Shown here: piece after piece, positions 23,029 to 34,662 of the stretch
Layout: every line of letters begins with the position of its first letter
Position numbering within the stretch: position 1 is the stretch's first letter
Assembly: GCA_021030915.1 (NCBI GenBank)
Contig: JAGEMR010000015.1
Span: 372,001 to 436,000, forward strand
DNA: 64,000 bases
Source: Astrothelium macrocarpum
Lineage: Eukaryota > Ascomycota > Dothideomycetes > Trypetheliales > Trypetheliaceae
Direction of reading: 5' to 3'
Program-made: the position numbers and the translations under genes
The notes under the pieces: model-generated
Database searches by the model: none
What the model was told of the DNA's origin: nothing
Seen by the model: only the letters and a program-made list of their open reading frames with translations

Positions 23029-24062
23029 TCAATCGGGCCTCATTGTTGTATCTTCAGTTTCCGCTTCGGCGGGCTTATCTAGCAATCTAGCTTTTTTTTC
23101 CTTTCCCTCTTCTTGCACCGTGACCTCCCCACCATGTTCATCTCCGCCCTCCTCGCCACGCGCCTTGCGCTTCCTCCGCCCCTTCTTCCCCTCCTTCGCC
23201 TTCTGCTCTACCTCTCCTCCCTTCTTCTCCCTCTCCTCCCCACCCTCCACAATATCCACCACCCCCCGATAACTCGTCCGCCTCAACCGCCCACTCACAA
23301 CCACAAACCTCACCTCCCGCGTCACCGCCTCCTTCCCCCTCTCCGGCCCCAACCCCCACCCGGCTGCCAAATTCACCACATCCCACGGCCCGCGACACCC
23401 GACCGCCCTCGCCGCCTCACTGCTCACCACCAATCCCCGTCCCCTCGTCGCACGCACCAACGCAGTTGCGTTACCAATCAGATTCCGGCGCGCGTTCGCA
23501 TCGCTCGCGAGCACGCCCGGGGCGTAGCAGATCTCGATGCGGACGCCGCGGGCGATGGCGGCGCCGAGCGCACGGAAGCGTAGCGGGAAGGGGATGCGCT
23601 GGGAGAGATCGAGCGAGATCAGGTCGCAGGGGAGGGTGGTGCAGGCTTGTTGGAGGGTGGACTCGTCGGTGGGGCGGATGGCGAGGAGGTCGTAGTGTGG
23701 AGTGAGAGTTGTGAGACGGTGGGTTTGTGAGGAATCGGTGGTGATGAGGGTGCAGCGGCGGAGGATGGAGAGGTTGGGTGGGGTGGGGAAGGGGATGGGG
23801 TCTGGGATGGGTGAGGTCTAAGGAGGGAGATTGATGGTTAGATAGGGAATAATACGGAGGGATTCGGGGAGACGTACGATTTCGCTGGGGACTTTGCCGG
23901 ATACGGTGTGGTTGAGGGCGATTACGTTGTAGCCCACTGTCGCGTGTCAATGGAGATACAAAGCGATGTGCTCGAAGAAAGCTCACATTCAGCTAGGAAA
24001 TATATTGTTTTTTGCAATTCAATCTCGTTCTGATGCCATTGAACATTCAAATCATAAAACAT
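23029..24062 (-). CDS. rpp1: Ribonuclease P/MRP subunit Rpp1 (p30)
   Basis: Rpp1/Rpp30 is a TIM-barrel-like protein subunit shared by RNase P and RNase MRP, which process tRNA 5' ends and rRNA precursors in the nucleus. Three exons (24062-23987, 23936-23878, 23817-23029) give 307 aa. The start MFYDLNVQW is the classical opening of the family. Further landmarks: GYNVIALNHTVSGKVPSEI; YDLLAIRPTDE; CDLISLDLSQRIPFPLRFRA; ARGVRIEICYAPGVL; RNLIGNATALVRATRGRGLV; VSSEAARAVGCRGPWDVVNL. The last 80 residues are a Lys/Glu/Gly-rich tail, common in fungal Rpp1. The gene is GC-rich in the third exon compared with its neighbours. Confidence 0.95.
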
Positions 24063-24359
24063 GTCTGACTGGATAAGCAAGGTGGGTGGGCTGTGAAGAG
24101 TAATCCTTAAGCTGCCAACTTCTTAGCCTTGCTGCGGACCCCACCACACCAAGGCACCTGCGCAGTTGTGCGCCTCAGCCTTTCTACAACATTACCGGCC
24201 TCAATGCGAGGGGCCTCCGTGGGGGCTTTGGATTTAGCCTTCTCTGCCTCTTCTCAACCATATCAAAATTTCTCGCCTACTGCTCCGTGTTCCTTTCACT
24301 CTCCCCAAATCTCTGAGCCGAATTCTCCAGCTCTTTGGGCCGCCTGCCTGCCCACCAAC

Positions 24360-25638
24360 ATGGCTCGAGTCTACGCTGATGTAAATCAGCAGATGCCGAG
24401 GGCTTACTGGGACTACGACAGCGTCAACATCTCTTGGGGTGTCCTGGAAAACTACGAGATTGTCCGGAAAATCGGTGCGCACACGGACATGACATCCAAC
24501 GTTTCGGCTATGCAACTGACCGATGACAATGCTAGGTCGCGGAAAGTACTCGGAGGTTTTTGAAGGCATTAATGTTGTCAACTACCAAAAATGCGTTGTC
24601 AAGGTCCTCAAACCAGTCAAGAAGAAGAAGATTAAAAGAGAGATCAAGATATTACAGAATCTATCGGGAGGACCAAACGTGGTTGCACTGCTCGACGTTG
24701 TTAGGGACAGCCAGGTTCGTGTCTGGAATGCTGCCAATCACGAGAAAAGTTTGGGACTGACTGCGCCTTTGGTAGAGCAAGACACCATCTCTGATCTTCG
24801 AATACGTGAACAACACCGATTTTAGGAGTCTGTACCCTAAATTCCAGGACTATGACGTTCGCTTCTACATCTTCGAGCTGTTGAAGGTAGGACATAGATG
24901 CACTGACTAAAGTTTGATTCAAGGTCTAATACGTGATCAGGCTCTTGATTTTTGTCACAGCAAAGGCATCATGCACCGAGACGTCAAGCCCCACAACGTC
25001 ATGATTGATCACGAGAAACGAAAGGTACATTTATTTTGACTTCTCCGGCCGCTGCGTTGCTGACGTGTGTCAGCTCCGATTGATCGACTGGGGACTTGCA
25101 GAGTTCTATCACCAAGGAACAGAATACAATGTTCGCGTAGCCTCGAGGTACTTTAAAGGGCCCGAGTTGCTTGTGGATTTCCAAGAGTACGACTACTCTC
25201 TCGACATGTGGTCGCTTGGTGCCATGTTTGCTTCGATGATCTTTCGCAAAGAACCATTCTTCCACGGCAACAGCAACCCAGACCAGTTGGTCAAGATTGC
25301 AAAGGTACTTGGAACAGAAGACCTCTTTGACTACCTGGATAGATACGACATCGAGCTTGATGCTCAGTACGATGATATTCTCGGACGCTTTCCAAAAAAG
25401 AACTGGAATAGCTTCGTGAATGCTGATAACCAGAGATTCGTAAGCCCCGAAGCTATAGACTTTCTTGATAAATTGTTGAGATATGATCATCAAGTAAGTC
25501 CAGCTCGTATACGAAGTTAGTTGTTTGTTTACTTACGCAATCAAGGAGCGGCTTACGGCAAAGGAGGCGATGAATCACCCGTACTTTGCGCCTGTTCGAC
25601 AAAATGCCTTGCAAAATTCTACGCCTTCTCATTCTTGA
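24360..25638 (+). CDS. cka1: Casein kinase 2 catalytic subunit alpha
   Basis: CK2 alpha is a constitutively active Ser/Thr kinase acting with beta subunits on acidic sites. Six exons (24360-24474, 24536-24714, 24776-24886, 24941-25024, 25074-25493, 25546-25638) give 333 aa. Kinase landmarks: glycine loop GRGKYSEVFEG; catalytic lysine in CVVKVLKPVKKKKIKREIKI (the Lys-rich segment is CK2-specific); CHSKGIMHRDVKPHNVMID; DWG in place of DFG, as in all CK2; VASRYFKGPELL; and PYFAPVRQ at the C-terminus. All splices keep phase. The frame is open upstream without a stop to about 24129, with an in-frame ATG at 24204 that would add 52 residues. The MARVYADVN start at 24360 is conserved and is my choice. 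Confidence 0.97.
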
Positions 25639-26287
25639 TATTCGCACGAATTGCAACCTGGCTTTGGTACCAATCGAGTCGCTGTGCAAACTCAAGATCA
25701 AAGCCTTACACTTCTACCAGTTTGGCCTCGTGGTAGTTAGTCTTATTTTTTCGCGAAAAACGAGAGATCTATGATGGAATGACGATTATTCTTATTCATC
25801 ACGTCCTTGATTAGGAGCGATGGTTCAACGCGAACCAGTCCACACTCCAGCTCTACTTCCACGACCAAATCATGCATCGAATCAAGCACATGCGATGGAG
25901 TCAGAAAGGTGTAATGGGCGTTTGAAGCGTTGCGGGAGCGGAGTTCTACAGCATGGAGTGTGCGCTACTAGGATAGATGGGCCTTTCCTGTTCATGTACA
26001 TAGCGTATTCACATAGCGTATTCAAATTGTCTCAGTTCTTTGCTTGTCGCGGAAAGAAGAGATGAATTTCTCGTTTCTTGTGAAGTTCGGCGAAACATTG
26101 GCAATGAGTCAGTTAGTGGAGATGACTCGGCCGACATGCTTGACACATCCGATAATTATTTATTTGAGAGCTTCCCTTCTACAAACAAGCCTCTGCTCTC
26201 CTCCAATGAATGACTCACCGCTACAGATCAATATATAGAGCGCTTCTCTTGCCCAAAGCTGGACTTCGACACAGACCTTTCACAAAT
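25639..26287. other. Intergenic region between CK2 alpha and valyl-tRNA synthetase
   Basis: About 650 bp, containing the CK2 3' end and the VAS1 promoter. A perfect 13-bp tandem duplication (ACATAGCGTATTC) lies at 25998-26023. No gene seen. Confidence 0.5.
25998..26023. repeat. 13-bp perfect tandem duplication
   Basis: ACATAGCGTATTC occurs twice in succession. Same unit length as the duplication at 20668 but a different sequence. Confidence 0.8.
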
Positions 26288-29200
26288 ATGGCGCTCAATG
26301 CAGCATCCCATAATATTGGTAGGCAGAGCTTCAACAAAGCGTGAAATATTTTAGCTAACTGATTTGCTCAAGCTGGAGAAAAGACCGGCCCGGCTACTGG
26401 CCAACCTCCTTCCGTGCCAAAAGAGACAGCTGATGCACTTATCAATGCATCGCAACAAGACTCCATTGGCCAGCAAGCTCCTGGTCGAGACGGAGGAGAC
26501 AAAGACGCAAATAAAAAAGTAAAATCGGAGAAGGAACGTGCGTAGCTTCCGTATGGTCACCTATGACAGGAATAATGTTGACTGATGGCAGTGGAAAAGG
26601 AACGCCAGAAGGCGGAGAAAGCCAAAAAATTTGCTGAGAAGCAAGCCAAGAAGCAAAATCAGAGCCAAACTTCGGACCAACCTTCAAAGAAACAAGAAAA
26701 AAAACAGCAAGCCAAGGCCTCAGAAGCACGGTCGCAATATGTTGAAGAAACACCAGTGGGAGAGAAGAAGATCTTAAAGTCTCTCGACGACGCCGATCAT
26801 AAAGCTTACATTCCTGGTGTTGTAGAGTCGGCTTGGTATGCTTGGTGGGAAAAGCAAGGCTTTTTCAGGCCAGAGTATGGTCAGGAAACACTTGAGATTA
26901 AAGACAAGGGATCATTTACGATTGTCATCCCGCCTCCTAATGTTACTGGATCTCTCCATTGTGGTCATGCATTGGCTACCGCGCTTCAAGATACGCTCAT
27001 CCGATGGTATCGCATGAGAGGCTACACTACTTTATATCTGCCAGGATGCGATCATGCTGGCATTGCAACTCAGACAGTAGTAGAGAACATGCTTCGGCGA
27101 CGAGAAAACAAAAGCAGGTATGACTTGGGTAGACAACGTTTCATTGAACGTGTTCAGGAATGGAAGGAAGAATACCATCAGAATATCACGCGAGTGCTGA
27201 AGCGATTAGGAGCTTCATTTGATTGGACAAGAGAAGCATTCACCATGGACAAAAACCTTTCTGCTGCCGTTACTGAATGTTTCGTCCAACTTCATGATGA
27301 AGGATACATCTATCGTTCTAATCGGCTGGTAAATTGGTGTGTAAAACTCAATACAGCACTGTCAAGTATCGAAGTCGACAACAAGGAGCTTGATGGCCGC
27401 ACCCTGCTCGATGTCCCTGGCTACGAACGAAAGGTTGAGTTTGGAGTCATCACACATTTCTGCTATCCCATCGACGGTGAAGATACCAAGATTGAGGTTG
27501 CTACGACCCGTCCTGAGACTATGCTCGGTGATACGGGCATTGCAGTGCATCCCAATGATCAGCGGTACAAGCATCTCGTAGGTAAAAAAGCACGTCACCC
27601 CTTCGTGGACCGATTGTTGCCAATCATCGCGGATGAGTATGTCGATCCGGAATTTGGAACAGGTGCGGTCAAGCTTACTCCAGCGCATGATCCCAACGAC
27701 TTCAATCTTGGAACCAAGCACAAACTTGACTTTGTGAATATCTTGAACGATAATGGAACCATGAATCATCATACTGGAAAGTTCGAGGGGCAAAGGCGTT
27801 TCGATGCTCGATATACTGTTGTTGACGAACTCACAAAACTTGACCTCTTTGTTAAAAAGGAACCCAATCCCATGAAGATTCCCATTTGCTCGCGAAGTAA
27901 GGACGTCGTTGAGCCGGTGATTCGGCCGCAGTGGTGGATGAAGATGCAAGAGCTCGCCGGACCTGCCATCAAAGCTGTACGCGACGGTGATATCAAGATC
28001 AAACCGGAGACTGCAGAGCGTAGTTACTATCGGTGGATGGAGAATGTCAATGACTGGTGTCTTTCGAGACAATTGTGGTGGGGCCACCAGATACCAGCCT
28101 ACTTTATCGAAATAGAGGGCCAATGCGGCGATGATGGGAATAATGATCTCTGGGTTACCGGGAGAACAGAGCAAGAGGCTCGAGAAAAGGCGGAGAGCAA
28201 ATTTCCAGGCAAGAAAATCGCCAATCTTCGACGAGATGAAGACGTTCTGGACACATGGTTTTCTTCAGGTCTCTGGCCCTTCTCGACCCTCGGGTGGCCA
28301 AATCAAACAGTGGATTTCGAGAAGCTATTTCCAACATCTGTCCTTGAAACTGGTTGGGATATTCTTTTCTTCTGGGTTGCACGTATGATTTTCCTCAGCC
28401 TAAAAATGACCGGCAAGGTTCCGTTCAACGAGGTCTACTGCCATAGTTTGATTCGAGATTCCGAGGGCCGCAAAATGTCGAAATCGCTAGGTAATGTCGT
28501 TGATCCTGTTGATATAATGGAAAGCATATCCCTGGAAGATCTACATGCGAAGCTACTTACAGGCAACCTGGATCCAAAAGAAGTAAAGAATGCCACAAAT
28601 TACCAAAAGAAGGCCTTCCCCCAAGGAATACCAGAATGCGGTGCTGATGCTTTACGCTTCTCATTGATCAAATACACAACAGGCGGTGGTGATATCAATC
28701 TTGACATCAAAGTCATAGAAGCGGATAGGCGGTTCTGTAACAAGGTTTACCAGGCAACCAAATACGTCCTGGGTAATCTTGAGTCCGGTTGGAGACCTCA
28801 GAAGACTGCGAAGAAGACCGGTCAAGAATCGCTGCCGGAACGATGGATACTATCCAAATACACCTCGGCTACAAAAGACATCAATCGAGCACTAACTAAT
28901 CGACAATTTTCTCGTGCAACGGGGATAATCTATTCGTACTTCTATGACTGTCTATGTAAGCTTTTCAGGATTGTCTTGCATGTGCAAAGCTGCTAACCAC
29001 TTCAGGCGATGTCTACATAGAAAACTCCAAAGGTGAGCCCTTCAACTACTTCCCATGATAGGGACTTCTACTGACTTGGTGACATAGCAATCATACAAGA
29101 TGGAACACCCGCTGAACGTGCCTCGGCTGTAGAGACGTTGTACACAGCACTCGAAGGTGGTCTCACCATGATGGCACCATTCATGCCCTTCCTCACCGAA

Positions 29201-29797
29201 GAGCTTTGGCAAAGACTTCCACGGAGACAGGGAGACGATACAATTTCAGTAACCATTGCAACCTATCCTGAGTATGAGCCGACAATGGATGATCCGGATT
29301 CTGAAGCCGCGTACGACTTGTTGCTCGGTTGTTCGAAAGGTGTACGATCTCTCATGGCCGAGTATTCGATCAAAGATGAAGGAAAGATCTATGTCCAAGC
29401 TCTTGATGCAACCAGCTACGAGACTGCCAAAGCCGAGGTTCAGAGTATTCGTGCTCTATCTGGTAAAGGCGTCGCACACATCGAGATCCTCTCAAGCTCC
29501 CAGCCTGCGCCTACTGGCTGCGCTGTGTTTGCAGTCTCTGCTAGCGCGGCGGTTTTCTTAGAGGTCAAGGGCCGTGTCAACATCGACGCGGAAATCACAA
29601 AGGCACAGACGAAAATGAAGAAGGCGGCCGAAGGGGCAGCGAAACAGCAGAAGCTTTTGAATGCACCAGACTTTGCAGACAAGGTTAGTGAGGCGGTCAA
29701 GCAGGCAGAGAATAATAAGCTGCAGGATCTTCTGGTGGAACAGAGGAATTACGAAAGGAGCATTGAGCAGTTTGAGAGACTCAAGCTGGAGGGCTAA
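26288..29797 (+). CDS. vas1: Valyl-tRNA synthetase
   Basis: Charges tRNA-Val with valine; class I synthetase with an editing domain. Five exons (26288-26318, 26373-26537, 26592-28955, 29006-29032, 29088-29797) give 1098 aa; exon 4 is only 27 nt. After a disordered N-terminus and a Lys/Gln-rich helix (KAKKFAEKQAKKQNQ, typical of eukaryotic ValRS), the Rossmann fold shows the HIGH signature as PPNVTGSLHCGHAL, and later the KMSKS loop as GRKMSKSLGN. The CP1 editing domain (TRPETMLGDTGIAVHP, GTGAVKLTPAHDPND) lies between them. The C-terminal coiled coil (ITKAQTKMKKAAEGAAKQQK) is present. In fungi one gene usually supplies both cytosol and mitochondria; I see no clear targeting peptide from the ATG at 26288, so an upstream start would be needed for that. 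Confidence 0.97.
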
Positions 29798-31543
29798 ATG
29801 GCGGCATAGGCGAAGCAAAGGCCTCATGAGAAGACGGGCTTCCCGGAGTCTTTGCCGAAAGGAATAGGTAAGCAATGCCGTCCTTTAGACTTTGTACGGC
29901 CTAAATGCTGCCTGAGGAACGAAATATATCTACGTTTGACTCTGTTTCACCAGTGATTGGGTGTCACAAAACGGACGTTCAATGATGTTGAAGCGGACTA
30001 GGGAGCGAGCTTGTCAACAACACATGTTATTGCACCAAGCAAGCCAACATAAGACACTGTATCACCGGCATGGCCGAAAACTCAAGCCACCATTCTTGAA
30101 AAAGCTTCTTCCCTATCAACAACACATCACATGTCCTGGTTACCCTCAGGGTCTTGCCCTGAGGAACCCCTTAGCGGCTCTAGCGGTAACGTCATGATTA
30201 TGTGGGATGTGGGATGTCTGTGAAGACGGTTCCTCGCATCGTGCCACGCCAAAGGATATTCTCTCCGACTGAGCTTGTTATGCCGTTTGTCCGACAGTTT
30301 CAACCTGTTTCCTCTGTCCTTCTCAACCATTAGCCCGAGGCCCTGGATGGTAGAAGCAGGGGAGAGTTAGCTTCTTGGAGACGGTAGATTAACCTAAGAC
30401 GATCCGCATAGAAGTGCTGCGGGGATGGCGGGCCGGAGAGACGACTCCCAATCACTTTGGCTGCCTCACCCGATCTCGTTTGTTGTTGCATTACCGTTTC
30501 CTATCATCATACTAAGTTTATGCAGTCTCCCGCGACACTACACATAGCTTGTTGCCTAACTACTGCCCGCAGCATCGTTTCCAAATCCTACGCCACGTGC
30601 CACAAAGGCCATGGTCCACCCTTTCTCGAACCCTTCCCTGCCGACGGTATTCGCCTCGGTAGGCGAGCCTAAGCAAGGCCCCGTCGACTTCTCCATGCCA
30701 TCTTTGTTGTCATGTTGTCTGTCACATGCCGCAAGGCGGTAGCTTTTTCCAACTCGCACCAGTGACGCAGCGGAGTTGCCTCCGAAACGGCGTCCACACC
30801 GACCCATATGCCGGGCGTAGATATCTCTTATCATTCAACCATTCCATTACCAACCCAGCAATACCTTTTGAAGATTTAGCCCCCACACCAAGAACGCGGA
30901 ATCTCTAGCTTCTCGACATTCTAGAGTCACTCAACGGTAACCTGATCTGCGGGAACGGCTCGGTTTTCCCGTTACTCGCACCTTGATTGTCCCTGGCATT
31001 AGATCTCCTTTGCATCTCGTATACACTATTCTGAACTTGTAGCCATTTTGTTCTGAAGAAGGCAATGCTACAGCTCTGACAGGCATGGATCTTGAAAGCA
31101 TGTGGCGAACGGGTTGGGCGTATCACTCTTCGAAGTGGTCCAAAAGATGCCCCGAATGATCCGAAGACACTTTGCTAGCGACCAAGGTCTATTCCCCCCC
31201 GTTAGCGAGTATAACACGAACTGGTGATTGATACACTTGTACACATATCCCCTTTCACATGCATGTTTCATTGAACCTTCCAGATCTGACTTTGGAACGA
31301 AGCAAGATTAAGTTGCAAAGAACACTGATGACGAGCTATACAAATCTGCACCCTGGTGTAGGTCTATAAAAAGACACACCACGGTCACTACAGGCATATC
31401 TCATCGCATTCAGACTCGAGCAAAAGCAAAACAACTACTTGTTTCAAAAGTGCAAGCCATCAAACTTCCCAGCCTCTTCACATTGTTTTCTATCAAAAAG
31501 CTTCTCCTACTGCAAAAGCAAAGAACCATCCACACCAACAGCC
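29798..31543. other. Gene-poor stretch, 1.7 kb
   Basis: No frame with convincing coding character on either strand. It holds the VAS1 3' end, a short GTGGGAT repeat near 30202-30216, and the promoter of the gene at 31544. Confidence 0.5.
31365..31371 (+). promoter_or_regulatory. Candidate TATA box
   Basis: TATAAAA, 173 bp before the ATG at 31544 and followed by a CA-rich leader (GACACACCACGG, CAAAAGCAAAACAAC). Position and the unstructured A/C-rich leader suit a core promoter; a single motif match only. Confidence 0.45.
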
Positions 31544-32146
31544 ATGGCTCCATCCAACCCAAACCCAATCTCAACCTCCTCCACCACCAACCACCCACCA
31601 ACCTCCCGCGCCCAGCAAAGCTCCTCCCCAACCGCTACCTCCCCACCAAGCTCCACCCGCGCCGAGCCAAGGTTCGTCCCCCCACCGGTCTCTTTCCCGC
31701 TCTTCCCTCCTCCAACCTACCAACTAAACTCCAATAGTACCGTCTCCTCCTTCCACCTCCCCCTCCGCCTCGCCCCCGACACCAACAACATCTCCCCGCT
31801 CAGCCTCACCTTCCCAAACCACCCCTTCAGCACGCCCTCCACCCGCGGCAGCATCAGCGGCAGCAACGGCGCCGCGCCCGCAGGCAGCGCGTCCGCGCCC
31901 GTTGCGCAGTCCGGTTCGCGCGGCGGCGGCGGGAGCGGCGGCCGACACGGGAACAGCAGCTCGGCACCCGCGGTGCTGGGGAGCGTGGCGGGGACGCACA
32001 CTGCGGCGGGGAGCACGGCGCAGGGTCCGTCGCAGCCGCGCTCCGAGATGCCGTATAGTTTGCGGCGGTATGTGGAGACTGTGGAGAGGCATGAGCGGGT
32101 TGTTGGGGGGTTTGGTGGAGCGGCGAGGGGGGAGGGGAGGCGTTGA
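31544..32146 (+). CDS. Uncharacterised Pro/Ser/Gly-rich protein (200 aa)
   Basis: A single-exon frame of 201 codons. The ATG at 31544 sits in a strong context (GCCATGGC) downstream of a TATA-like box. The first 130 residues are Pro/Ser/Thr/Asn-rich and disordered. A Gly/Ser/Ala stretch follows (RGGGGSGGRHG). Near the C-terminus is the only sequence likely to fold or bind, MPYSLRRYVETVERHERVV, a basic amphipathic helix. No signal peptide or membrane span. The second half is very GC-rich, so part of the frame length may come from composition. Family unknown; it might be a real short regulator with a conserved C-terminal helix, or a composition-driven open frame. Confidence 0.5.
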   Translation: MAPSNPNPISTSSTTNHPPTSRAQQSSSPTATSPPSSTRAEPRFVPPPVSFPLFPPPTYQLNSNSTVSSFHLPLRLAPDTNNISPLSLTFPNHPFSTPSTRGSISGSNGAAPAGSASAPVAQSGSRGGGGSGGRHGNSSSAPAVLGSVAGTHTAAGSTAQGPSQPRSEMPYSLRRYVETVERHERVVGGFGGAARGEGRR

Positions 32147-32529
32147 GGGTGGGAGGTGGAAGAGGTGGAAAGGGGGTATGGGGGTTGAGACCAGGGGGGC
32201 GAGGTGACCGAGGTTGGAAGAGATCGAGGGGAATGGGGAGAATGAGGGGGGGAGACGTGATGTTGGGCGGGAATTTGTGATTTAGGGGGTGGAATGGATG
32301 AAGAAGGTAATGGGTGTGGAAGAGCGAGGACTTCGGTGCGTTGAATGTTGGTGTTGTGGCGTTTGTGCTGTGCCTATAGATACCTAGGGAGCCACTATTT
32401 TAATGTTGTCTTTGACTTTCCCTGCATTGCCGAGTGGAATTTGTCATGGTGCATGCGCTGTATGCAATAGCGCTTCGCCTGCAACCTAAAGTTTCTTGCT
32501 TTCCTTGTTTCCATAGGGTTTACCCCCAC
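32147..32529. other. Intergenic region between convergent orphans
   Basis: About 380 bp, G-rich at its start (run-on of the preceding gene's composition). Nothing recognised. Confidence 0.5.
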
Positions 32530-34662
32530 TCAAATCCATCCTGCCGGTGGTCCATCCACGTTTCCCACCAACCTGATTGAGTTCTTCAATTCTGCTTTCC
32601 TCTTCTCGTCTCTCTTCTCCTTACGACTCTGCTTTCCGCCCAAATCCATTTCCGCTCGAACCTTCTCCCTCTCCCCGTCTACAGTCTCCAATCTTGGTAC
32701 CACCCTCGGCGCCCTACCTGCGTGCTCTGCTCTCCCCAGCGCTGGATATCTCTTCATCGGCTTTGGAACCCATGTCTCCTTTCCTTCTGCCTGCGGTGCC
32801 GAGGCAGAGTGCACATGTCGCGCTGTTGTGCCCATTCCTGCCTTTGCCTTTCCGAGCGCGGCAAGGAATGTATTGGCTGCTTTGCGCGTAGGCGACGCAA
32901 TGCTAACGGCCGATGTGAGCGTCTCAATTTTGCGACTGCTCTTCCGTCTGTGAATGGTGGCGGGAGAGGATGTGAGGCGAGGCGGACGACGTGGCCGGCC
33001 AGCGGAAAGGGAATCGCCCCATTTAGCGGCCGAGGCGCCAGCGCGTGCAATTTCGTCAGGATCAAGAGCTGAAAAGGGAAGGCTTGGTACGGGATGTGAG
33101 ATCGTAGGCCTGCTGTCAGTGGTTGGCGATGCAAAAAGCCGAGGGGGTGAGGTGACGGGAGTTGGAGGAGTTGGGGGGATAGAGGAGTTGAGCGGGAAAG
33201 CTTGGATGGACTTATTACTCGCGCGAGGATGAGTGGATTTTGATGGTATGGCTGGTTGAAAAGATGCCGGTGGGATTTTGGGGGTTGTTGGTGGTGAAGA
33301 GGCAAAATGGTGAGGGACACTGCTTCGACGATAGCTGTTTCCCGATGTTTCTCCATTTCTGGATATTCTCTCTGTAATCTGGAGACTTGAGTCTTGGGGA
33401 AATGCATTATCAAAATCAAAAGGTGGAGAGATTGGGATAATTCCGCTGGTGCTTCGTCTCTTGCGGTTTCCGAAGAGTGTTGAAAGCGGGCCACTTTCAG
33501 TAAGTGATCCAAAGCGTGGTCGATTCCCCTGCGAAGAATCTCTATCTATTGCGTTGTTAGATACCGTAATATGTCCATCACTTTGTTGGTACGCATGTTG
33601 CTCAAAGGATCCATGCCTCCAGGTAAATAGCGGATCAGGCAAGAGCTGCCTATCCACCACTTTCTCGTCGGATGCGAGGAATCTTTCTGTATCAGCAAGA
33701 ATGTTATCATGATCCCCACCGTCCACAAGACCGCGATATACTTCAGCAGCTGAACTTCCGTTTGAACTTGGAGGGACAAAAGGATTGAAAGCAGAATCAG
33801 CATTAGAATTGCTAGGAATACCCTCTTTTAAGTTGAATGTCTGTGGATTTTGTTGCCTTACTCCAAGTATCTCATGCTTGTTCATCGACCGAATGTGCTT
33901 GCCATTCTCGCCTGTTGCTATAGACGACTTTTTTCGGGAATGTTGGCTCGCACTGTGGATTGGCTTGGCTACAGACATAGGTCGAGGCAGTGGTGATGTC
34001 TCGAGGATCGGCGCAGCAGAAGATTGTCGAGGTTTGGCCTTCGCTGCAGCTCGAAACTCTTCCGGTAAAAGTGAAGGTGGTGGCAATGCGCTCGAATAGG
34101 CTGGAATGTCTTGAGCCTTCGGCTTCGAGAGATTCGCTTTGATAGTATGATGCCCTTCTCCGAGGGACTTTCGAATTGCTGGAGCTGGTGGCAAGAGGAT
34201 CGAAGGACGAAGTGCAGGAGAAGTGTCACTCGATAAACTTGGACTCGGACTGGGGCTGGGAATTAACGGACTGTATTGACGCGGCCCTAGAGTCTCTGAA
34301 TCTGGTTTCGGCTTTCCTAATTCTGGTGTGCTTGTGCTGTACGACTGGTACGACCCAGGCTGCAAAAAAAAGTCAACAGGCATACTTTCAATATCATGAT
34401 TATCGGGCGGCAGCGGGCCCCAGAAATTGGTAGCGCGGCTGTATATGCTTGATGACCGAGGTGGCGATCGAGTCATTGCCGGCGTACTTGAAGAACGTGA
34501 TGGCACTGCTGGCAAGGGCTTATCTGGAGGTGGTGCGATAGTATGAATAAAAGATTGAGACACGGGCGAGGAACTACCTCTGGAGTTTGATGGAGAAGAT
34601 GAAGATCCTAATACCAAGAGCAGCTGCTGTTGGACTGATAGATTATGTTTTGAAGGCCCCAT
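32530..34662 (-). CDS. Uncharacterised disordered Ser/Pro-rich protein (710 aa)
   Basis: A single exon of 711 codons beginning at an ATG at 34662. The protein is almost entirely Ser/Pro/Thr-rich with no obvious folded domain, signal peptide or membrane span. Likely short linear motifs: APPPDKPLPAVPSRSS near residues 44-60, with repeated PPxP stretches (PPTPPTPVTSPP near 500) that could bind SH3 domains; and a final block more conserved in character, KETWVPKPMKRYPALGRAEH, followed by a Lys/Arg/Glu-rich helix and an end VDGPPAGWI. Such profiles are common in fungal cell-polarity and signalling scaffolds, but I cannot name a family. The long open frame in moderate GC, with many synonymous third positions, supports a real gene. 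Confidence 0.7.
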   Translation of the reverse strand: MGPSKHNLSVQQQLLLVLGSSSSPSNSRGSSSPVSQSFIHTIAPPPDKPLPAVPSRSSSTPAMTRSPPRSSSIYSRATNFWGPLPPDNHDIESMPVDFFLQPGSYQSYSTSTPELGKPKPDSETLGPRQYSPLIPSPSPSPSLSSDTSPALRPSILLPPAPAIRKSLGEGHHTIKANLSKPKAQDIPAYSSALPPPSLLPEEFRAAAKAKPRQSSAAPILETSPLPRPMSVAKPIHSASQHSRKKSSIATGENGKHIRSMNKHEILGVRQQNPQTFNLKEGIPSNSNADSAFNPFVPPSSNGSSAAEVYRGLVDGGDHDNILADTERFLASDEKVVDRQLLPDPLFTWRHGSFEQHAYQQSDGHITVSNNAIDRDSSQGNRPRFGSLTESGPLSTLFGNRKRRSTSGIIPISPPFDFDNAFPQDSSLQITERISRNGETSGNSYRRSSVPHHFASSPPTTPKIPPASFQPAIPSKSTHPRASNKSIQAFPLNSSIPPTPPTPVTSPPRLFASPTTDSRPTISHPVPSLPFSALDPDEIARAGASAAKWGDSLSAGRPRRPPRLTSSPATIHRRKSSRKIETLTSAVSIASPTRKAANTFLAALGKAKAGMGTTARHVHSASAPQAEGKETWVPKPMKRYPALGRAEHAGRAPRVVPRLETVDGEREKVRAEMDLGGKQSRKEKRDEKRKAELKNSIRLVGNVDGPPAGWI

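Noticed and set aside
27362..28174. 270-aa minus-strand frame within valyl-tRNA synthetase
   Set aside because: Antisense shadow of a well-supported gene.
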